DNA of 6,242 nucleotides from JBBUAX01 sp964409535 (lineage in GTDB: Bacteria > Patescibacteriota > Minisyncoccia > UBA6257 > 2-01-FULL-56-20), in assembly GCA_964409535.1 (NCBI GenBank), contig CAYPDQ010000022.1, positions 1 to 6,242 of the forward strand. The letters are read 5' to 3'. How positions within the stretch are numbered: position 1 is the stretch's first letter; every line of letters starts with the position of its first letter. The position numbers were made by a program, and so were the translations under genes. The notes beneath the pieces are model-generated. The model was given only the letters and a program-made list of their open reading frames with translations, searched no databases and was not told where the DNA came from. Positions 2,798 to 6,242 of the stretch are shown piece after piece.

Positions 2798-4998
2798 TGC
2801 ACCTACTGAAGCGGCTGGAATTGAACGGGTTCAAGTCCTTTGCCCAGAAAACCGTTTTCGACCTCTCCGGCGGCATCACCGGCATAGTCGGGCCGAACGG
2901 TTCCGGCAAGTCGAATATCATAGACGCCATCCGTTGGCTTTTGGGCGAACGCGAGGCCCGGAACCTCCGCGGCGGCAAAGGCGAGGACCTCATTTTCGCA
3001 GGCACGCCTAAGCGCCCGCGCCTGGGCCAGGCCCAAGCCAGCTTGCATTTTGAGAACGGCAGCGGCTTTTTCCCGGTGGATTTCCACGAAATAACCATCA
3101 CCCGCGAGGTGCGGCGGGATGGGACGAACCGCTATTTTTTGAACAAATCCGAGATCCGGCTGAAGGATCTCATAGATTTTTTGGCCCAGGCGCGACTGGG
3201 GTCGCGGGGGCTCGTGGTCATAACCCAGGGCAACAGTGACGTTTTCATTCAAACGAATCCGGTCGGCCGGCGGGAGATGATAGAAGAGATATTAGGCCTG
3301 CGGGAATATCAGATAAAGAAGACCGAGGCGGAGAAACGCTTGAAGAACACCCAGATCAATCTGGACAAGGGCCGGGCGCTCATAGAAGAAATTCTGCCGC
3401 ACCTGCGCTCCTTGAAGCGCCAGACCCACCGCTGGGAGAAGCGGGAAGCGCTGCAGGAGGAACTGACCGATCTGGAAAACCAGTTCTTCGGCGGGGAGTG
3501 TGCCGAGATCCGGGCGAAGATGGTGAAGGCAGGGGCGGCGATAGGCGAACATTCGGGACTCGCCGCCGGTTTGAGAAAGGAAAAAACCGAAGCCGAGGAT
3601 GTCTTGAAAAAAGTAGAGGCGAGCCAGCCGAAAGAAAGAGAGGAGCTCAAAATTATAAAAGAGAAGACCCGCGGACTTCTGGAACAGCGAAGCGCTTTGC
3701 AGAAAGAGATCGGCCGCCTGGAAGTCCAGATGGAGATGCGGGAGAGGTCCGCTCCCAGTCCCGCCGCCGGGCCGGGCGCAGGCGCCCTTTTGAGTTTGCT
3801 CAAAGAGATACGGGTGAAACTGGAGCTGGCCCTGGACGACCCCGACAAAATGGAGTCCGTGGTGAACGAGGTTTTGGAAAAGATCCACGAAGCGTTGGAA
3901 TCTGCCTCGGCTGTCATTGCGAGCTCCGAAGGAGCGAAGCAATCTCTTCCTCCCGGCCTGGAAAAAGAATTCCAAAAGATAAAGAGAGACCTGGAATCCC
4001 TGGAAAAGGAGATATCCTCGCTGCAGGAGAAAGAAAGGGGGCTGGAAAAGAACCAGGAGCATTTCTACCACGCGTTCAAAGAGGCGGTCACCGCGGTGGA
4101 GGCGGCGAAGGACAAGCTGGAACGCTGGGAAAGCGAACACCAGAAACTCCTTTTTGAAAAGGAGCGCTTGGAGTTGCATCTTGCGGAGTGGGAAAGACAG
4201 GTGCGCCAGGCGGGGAGGCGGCCGGAGGAGTTCTCCGCGGGCGAGTTCCAGCCGCCGGAGAGCCGGGAAGAGGCGGAGCGGCGCATCTTCCGCCTGCGCG
4301 GAGAGCTGGCCTCTATGGGCGAAGTGGACGAGGCCCTGGTCAAGGAAGCCCGGGAGACGGAGGAGCGCTATGAGTTCTTGAAGAAGGAATCCGAGGACTT
4401 GGACAAGGCCCGGGCGGATCTGAAGAAGCTCATCGTAGAGTTGAACGAAAAGATAAAGACGGAGTTCGGCAAGGCGCTCGTGAAGATAAACGCGGAATTC
4501 GATAAGTTCTTCGCTCTGATGTTCGGCGGCGGGCATGCGAAGTTGAAAATCGTAAAGCGTGAAACGCAAAGCGTGGAACAGGAGATAAACGAGGGCGAGA
4601 GTGAAGAGCCAGCCGCCCCCGAGGGGGGCGAGCCTCGCTCCGAAGAATCGGAGCCGGAAGAAGGCCTGGATATAGACGTGAAACTCCCGCGCAAGCGCAT
4701 CACATCGCTTGATATGCTCTCCGGCGGAGAACGTTCGCTTGTCGGCATCGCCGCGCTCTTTGCGATGATCTCCGTCTCGCCGCCGCCCTTCCTGGTTCTG
4801 GACGAGGTGGACGCGGCTTTGGACGAGCGCAATTCCCGCCGCTTTGCGGAGATGCTCAAGGAGTTCTCCAAGCATACCCAGTTCATCATCGTTACCCACA
4901 ATAGGGCCACGATGGAAGCCGCGGACATCCTCTACGGCATAACCATGAATGACGACGGCACCTCCAAGGTGGTTTCGCTAAAACTGGAACCGGCTTGA
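2797..4998 (+). CDS. smc: Short, apparently hingeless chromosome segregation protein SMC
   Basis: SMC ATPases compact and segregate chromosomes by loop extrusion. The N-terminal head has KRLELNGFKSFA and Walker A GPNGSGKS (32-39), then SEIRLKDLIDFL and a QGNSDVF segment. The C-terminal head has signature LSGGERS (641-647), Walker B FLVLDEVDAALDE (665-677, Glu670 catalytic) and the His switch VTHN (699-702), so the ATPase looks complete. The protein has only 733 residues against about 1,150-1,200 usually. Heptad-rich coiled coils cover about 165-315 and 388-575. Between them I see no canonical hinge, only two short helices (about 329-370) bounded by Pro/Gly/Ala/Ser linkers, the second partly encoded by a dispersed palindromic repeat. 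An acidic Pro/Glu-rich insert (about 591-623) precedes the signature motif. No Shine-Dalgarno is visible before ATG 2797. No scpA, scpB or ftsY is in the window. The alternatives, Rad50/SbcC or RecN, fit the N-terminus less well. Confidence 0.93.
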   Translation: MHLLKRLELNGFKSFAQKTVFDLSGGITGIVGPNGSGKSNIIDAIRWLLGEREARNLRGGKGEDLIFAGTPKRPRLGQAQASLHFENGSGFFPVDFHEITITREVRRDGTNRYFLNKSEIRLKDLIDFLAQARLGSRGLVVITQGNSDVFIQTNPVGRREMIEEILGLREYQIKKTEAEKRLKNTQINLDKGRALIEEILPHLRSLKRQTHRWEKREALQEELTDLENQFFGGECAEIRAKMVKAGAAIGEHSGLAAGLRKEKTEAEDVLKKVEASQPKEREELKIIKEKTRGLLEQRSALQKEIGRLEVQMEMRERSAPSPAAGPGAGALLSLLKEIRVKLELALDDPDKMESVVNEVLEKIHEALESASAVIASSEGAKQSLPPGLEKEFQKIKRDLESLEKEISSLQEKERGLEKNQEHFYHAFKEAVTAVEAAKDKLERWESEHQKLLFEKERLELHLAEWERQVRQAGRRPEEFSAGEFQPPESREEAERRIFRLRGELASMGEVDEALVKEARETEERYEFLKKESEDLDKARADLKKLIVELNEKIKTEFGKALVKINAEFDKFFALMFGGGHAKLKIVKRETQSVEQEINEGESEEPAAPEGGEPRSEESEPEEGLDIDVKLPRKRITSLDMLSGGERSLVGIAALFAMISVSPPPFLVLDEVDAALDERNSRRFAEMLKEFSKHTQFIIVTHNRATMEAADILYGITMNDDGTSKVVSLKLEPA
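3913..3947. repeat. Dispersed palindromic repeat (ATTGC...GCAAT) in frame within smc
   Basis: ATTGC (3916-3920) pairs with GCAAT (3939-3943), and GCTCC (3923-3927) pairs with GGAGC (3931-3935) around GAA, leaving small purine internal loops. This resembles the ATTGCGAG...CGAAGCAATC palindromes dispersed through many bacterial genomes. It is read through in frame as residues 373-384 (VIASSEGAKQSL), in the linker between the two SMC arms. A shorter copy is at 2752-2764. Confidence 0.7.
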
Positions 4999-5029
4999 TC
5001 CCCACACCTGCATCAGGTGAGGGGATTGA
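4993..5029 (+). repeat. 37-bp hairpin repeat, copy 1, at the smc stop codon
   Basis: This element matches 5403-5439 at 36 of 37 bases (A5004 versus G5414). It begins GCT-TGA, so it supplies the last Ala codon and stop of smc. It folds end to end: TTGATCCCC (4995-5003) with GGGGATTGA (5021-5029, two G-U pairs), an A-A mismatch, then CACCTG (5005-5010) with CAGGTG (5014-5019) around CAT. The repeat ends where the stem ends. Confidence 0.9.
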
Positions 5030-5035
5030 TTTTTT
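4995..5035 (+). terminator. Likely intrinsic terminator after smc
   Basis: The long hairpin of repeat copy 1 is followed immediately by six T residues (5030-5035), the classic intrinsic terminator layout. The stem starts inside the last codon, so it may also affect termination of translation. Confidence 0.65.
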
Positions 5036-5054
5036 GATTTATATCCTATATTCT
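5026..5054 (+). promoter_or_regulatory. Possible rpsP promoter
   Basis: TTGATT (5026-5031), formed by the 3' base of the hairpin repeat, is 17 bases from TATTCT (5049-5054), a 4/6 and 4/6 match. An alternative -10, TATATT (5047-5052), has only 15 bases of spacing. Transcription would start near 5061, leaving an almost leaderless rpsP mRNA. Confidence 0.35.
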
Positions 5055-5063
5055 GTATCGGCA

Positions 5064-5408
5064 ATGCTCGCCATAAAACTGCAACGCATAGGCAAAAAGC
5101 ACCAACCCTCCTACCGCTTGGTGGTTGCGGAAAAGCGCTCCAAGCTGAACGCGCCACCGGTGGAGGACTTGGGCTCCTACAATCCTTCGATCAAGAAGGC
5201 GAATTTCGTTAGCGACCGGGTTTTCCATTGGATCAAAATGGGCGCCCAGCCGACCGCGACTGTTCATAATCTCCTGGTAAAAGAGGGCGTTTTGAACGCG
5301 CCGAAGATGAAAATAAAGGTGAAGGCGAAGGGAGGAGGGGACTTGGCCTCCGAAGCTTCAGCGAAGGAGGCAGCTACGGCGGCCAAGCCAGCAGAAGCCG
5401 CCGCTTGA
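5064..5408 (+). CDS. rpsP: 30S ribosomal protein S16
   Basis: S16 is an early-binding small-subunit protein. The product begins MLAIKLQRIGKKHQPSYRLVVAEKRSK (the S16 start, residues 1-27), continues with EDLGSYNPS (34-42) and FHWIKMGAQPTATVHNLLVKEGVL (54-77), and so contains the full family domain. The total is 114 residues because of an Ala/Lys/Glu-rich, probably disordered tail (about 78-114), which some phyla carry. ATG 5064 is chosen because it gives the exact family N-terminus; the in-frame TTG at 4995 would read through the smc terminator hairpin. No clear Shine-Dalgarno is visible and the likely leader is a few bases long. The gene is bracketed by the two copies of the 37-bp hairpin repeat, the second holding its stop codon. 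rpsP close to a khpA gene is a widespread bacterial arrangement. Confidence 0.96.
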   Translation: MLAIKLQRIGKKHQPSYRLVVAEKRSKLNAPPVEDLGSYNPSIKKANFVSDRVFHWIKMGAQPTATVHNLLVKEGVLNAPKMKIKVKAKGGGDLASEASAKEAATAAKPAEAAA

Positions 5409-5439
5409 TCCCCGCACCTGCATCAGGTGAGGGGATTGA
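5403..5439 (+). repeat. 37-bp hairpin repeat, copy 2, at the rpsP stop codon
   Basis: A near-identical copy of 4993-5029, exactly 410 bases downstream and in the same orientation, again starting GCT-TGA so that it supplies the last codon and stop of rpsP. The single difference (G5414) lies at the mismatch position of the stem, so the fold is unaffected. No T-run follows directly; TTTTT comes 10 bases later (5450-5454), so terminator function is less clear than for copy 1. Its 3' base forms part of a TTGACA hexamer. Confidence 0.9.
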
Positions 5440-5465
5440 CAGGAAGCGGTTTTTGTGCTTATATA
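5436..5465 (+). promoter_or_regulatory. Possible promoter of the small membrane protein gene
   Basis: A perfect -35, TTGACA (5436-5441), overlaps the 3' base of repeat copy 2. The -10 is either TTATAT after TGC (5459-5464, 17-base spacer, extended -10 style) or TATATA (5460-5465, 18 bases). Transcription would start near 5471, about 22 bases before the ATG at 5493. Confidence 0.45.
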
Positions 5466-5492
5466 AGCGCATCCCCAGAGAAAGGTTTGGTT

Positions 5493-5642
5493 ATGTCGCA
5501 ACTCTTCCGTTCGGTCCCGGGGTTGGTGCTCTTTGTCATCGTTGCGGTGCTCCTATATCTTGGCCTTACGTGGGCCAAGGGCGTCGGGCAGGGCTTGTCG
5601 GACAAGCTCCAGGTTCCCGTCGCCACAACGCAGGGGCGATAG
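5493..5642 (+). CDS. Small single-pass membrane protein, unknown function
   Basis: A 49-residue product that I do not recognise. Residues 1-8 (MSQLFRSV) are short and polar, 9-27 (PGLVLFVIVAVLLYLGLTW) form one clear hydrophobic transmembrane helix, and 28-49 form a hydrophilic tail (AKGVGQGLSDKLQVPVATTQGR). No signal-peptidase site or lipobox is seen. ATG 5493 is favoured because AAAGG (5481-5485) lies 7 bases upstream, one of the better ribosome binding sites in the window, and because an upstream promoter and downstream terminator frame the ORF. It lies between rpsP and khpA, where larger genomes have no such gene. It seems to be its own transcription unit. It could be a small membrane anchor, a regulator or a lineage-specific protein. 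Confidence 0.6.
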   Translation: MSQLFRSVPGLVLFVIVAVLLYLGLTWAKGVGQGLSDKLQVPVATTQGR

Positions 5643-5658
5643 CCCGCCTCGGGCGGGC
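5642..5658 (+). terminator. GC-rich hairpin right after the small membrane protein gene
   Basis: GCCCGCC (5642-5648) pairs with GGCGGGC (5652-5658) around TCG. The stem begins at the last base of the stop codon. No T-run follows, so it probably acts together with the next hairpin or protects the mRNA end. Confidence 0.45.
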
Positions 5659-5666
5659 GAGTTCCG

Positions 5667-5705
5667 GAGGGCGTCCAGTCATTTGAGACGCCCTCTACTA
5701 TTTTT
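5667..5705 (+). terminator. Intrinsic terminator before khpA
   Basis: GAGGGCGTC (5667-5675) pairs perfectly with GACGCCCTC (5687-5695) around an 11-base loop, followed by TACTATTTTT ending at 5705. This should terminate transcription from the rpsP/small-protein side. Its T-run overlaps the -35 of the next promoter. Confidence 0.75.
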
Positions 5706-5732
5706 GACCCGGTGCGAATTGCGGTATATAAT
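5704..5732 (+). promoter_or_regulatory. Strong sigma-70-type promoter of khpA
   Basis: TTGACC (5704-5709), a 17-base spacer and a perfect TATAAT (5727-5732) make this the best promoter in the window. Transcription would start near 5739, giving a leader of about 55 bases before the ATG at 5794. Confidence 0.8.
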
Positions 5733-5793
5733 AGTGAAAACCGCGCAAATACGGCGGAAAAGGTCGCAAGGGCAGTTTCTCCGAATTTTAGAA

Positions 5794-6090
5794 ATGAATA
5801 AGGAGGCAGACAAGGATTTTCTTGAGTTTCTGGTTAAGTCCTTGGTGGATCATCCGGACGACGTGAGAGTGGATCGCAAGGTGGACGAGATGGGAGTTCT
5901 CCTTACTTTGAAGGTGCACCCGATGGATATGGGCCAGGTGGTCGGCCGCCAGGGCGCGACCGCCAAGGCCATCCGCTCGCTTCTGCGGATAGTGGGCATC
6001 AAGAATAACGCGAGGGTGAATTTGAAGATTGAGGAGCCGGAAGGCAGCACCCGCGGCCCCCGCTCGGCAAACGACCGGCCAGTTAGCTAA
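5794..6090 (+). CDS. khpA: KhpA-type KH-domain RNA-binding protein
   Basis: KhpA (YlqC family) is a small RNA chaperone with one KH domain; in Firmicutes it works with KhpB and affects cell division and sRNA-mRNA pairing. The 98-residue product shows FLEFLVKSLVDHPDDVRV (9-26), the core VHPMDMGQVVGRQGATAKAIRSLL (41-64) with the GRQG loop at 51-54 that contacts RNA, and ARVNLKIEEPEGST (73-86). The family is usually about 75-85 residues; the extra 12 or so C-terminal residues are polar. ATG 5794 matches the family start. No Shine-Dalgarno precedes it, and a perfect AAGGAGG lies just inside the gene (5800-5806) with no usable in-frame start after it. The gene has its own promoter and terminator here, although rpsP-khpA are often one operon elsewhere. 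Confidence 0.93.
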   Translation: MNKEADKDFLEFLVKSLVDHPDDVRVDRKVDEMGVLLTLKVHPMDMGQVVGRQGATAKAIRSLLRIVGIKNNARVNLKIEEPEGSTRGPRSANDRPVS

Positions 6091-6100
6091 TCGGGAGCCG

Positions 6101-6122
6101 AAACCGCCTTCGGGCGGTTTTT
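6101..6122 (+). terminator. Intrinsic terminator after khpA (UUCG tetraloop)
   Basis: AAACCGCC (6101-6108) pairs with GGCGGTTT (6113-6120) around the stable TTCG loop, and the T-run extends to 6122. It starts 11 bases after the khpA stop codon and marks the end of the transcription unit. Confidence 0.9.
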
Positions 6123-6242
6123 GCGTAGTATCCCCGCGGGTTTGTCGCTCGGCCCAGCGGCTCGTCGGGGTCGGTGTTGTTTTGCTCCAGCGGCAAAACC
6201 CACCTGTGTCTCGGCCAGCCGAGTCGCCTAAGGCGACACCAA
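6123..6242. other. Gene-free end of window with several hairpins
   Basis: No + strand gene is visible. GTTTTGC (6179-6185) pairs with GCAAAAC (6193-6199), CTCGG (6210-6214) with CCGAG (6219-6223), and GTCGCC (6223-6228) with GGCGAC (6232-6237). An open minus-strand frame from 6241 to a stop at 6083 crosses the khpA terminator and shows no recognisable domain, so I do not call it a gene. The region may continue into an element beyond the window. Confidence 0.5.

Noticed and set aside
3292..4899. 535-codon minus-strand open frame antisense to smc
   Set aside because: It lies entirely opposite smc, whose domains are unmistakable; the Leu/Phe/Arg-rich translation is typical of the complement of Glu/Lys/Arg-rich coiled-coil codons.
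4995..5063. N-terminal extension of S16 from TTG 4995
   Set aside because: It would translate the smc terminator hairpin; the conserved S16 N-terminus begins exactly at ATG 5064.
473..5408. TGA recoded as glycine (code 25)
   Set aside because: rnhB, rnc, smc and rpsP end on TGA at the expected family lengths and no in-frame TGA occurs within conserved domains, so the standard bacterial code applies.
4993..5439. The two hairpin repeats as a CRISPR array
   Set aside because: There are only two copies, 410 bases apart, with the rpsP gene between them; no regular short spacers are present.
5405..5492. Upstream or alternative frames of the small membrane protein and of a 93-codon frame
   Set aside because: They read through the hairpin repeat and lack a ribosome binding site; ATG 5493 has an AAAGG at proper spacing.
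5533..5793. N-terminal extension of the KH protein
   Set aside because: It would run antiparallel to sense across two hairpins, a terminator and a strong promoter; the family N-terminus starts at ATG 5794.
5800..5806. AAGGAGG as a ribosome binding site for a shorter KH protein
   Set aside because: No in-frame start codon lies at suitable distance downstream, and the conserved family sequence begins before it.

Overview
The window looks like part of a small, compact bacterial genome, most likely Candidate Phyla Radiation / Patescibacteria and probably Parcubacteria-like. This is an inference. It rests on a 733-residue SMC protein with no recognisable hinge, an L32 with the KHHTKGKVGRRRSHLAL type N-terminus, weak or absent Shine-Dalgarno sequences on most genes, and the absence of the fatty-acid genes that often lie between rpmF and rnc in Firmicutes. 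TGA acts as a normal stop (rnhB, rnc, smc and rpsP all end on it at the expected protein length), so the glycine recoding of Gracilibacteria/SR1 is excluded.

Layout, all genes on the + strand. 1-460: no convincing gene; a GC-rich stretch with a dense series of inverted repeats, including a possible multi-hairpin RNA at 274-426. 473-1084: rnhB (RNase HII). 1189-1338: rpmF (L32), a GTG-start gene with its own likely promoter. 1371-1820: nusB. 1887-2570: rnc (RNase III). 2596-2784: a short ORF resembling the start of a four-helix-bundle (23S intervening-sequence) protein, flanked by an imperfect inverted repeat. 2797-4998: smc. 5064-5408: rpsP (S16). 5493-5642: a 49-residue single-pass membrane protein with its own promoter and terminator. 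5794-6090: khpA-type KH protein, followed by a UUCG terminator. 6123-6242: non-coding, several hairpins.

The genes form an information-processing and chromosome-maintenance cluster: ribosomal proteins L32 and S16, antitermination/rRNA factor NusB, rRNA-processing RNase III, RNA-binding KhpA, RNase HII for ribonucleotides in DNA, and SMC. The rnc-smc and rpsP-khpA neighbourhoods are the widespread ones, but ftsY and ffh are not between them.

The most unusual signals are small repeats. (i) A 37-bp near-identical hairpin repeat sits exactly on the stop codons of both smc and rpsP and ends in a -35-like TTGA. (ii) Tracts with a 7-base period recur in gaps and inside genes (rnhB, the nusB tail, upstream of smc). 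(iii) An ATTGC...GCAAT palindromic repeat is embedded in frame in smc, where the hinge would normally be.
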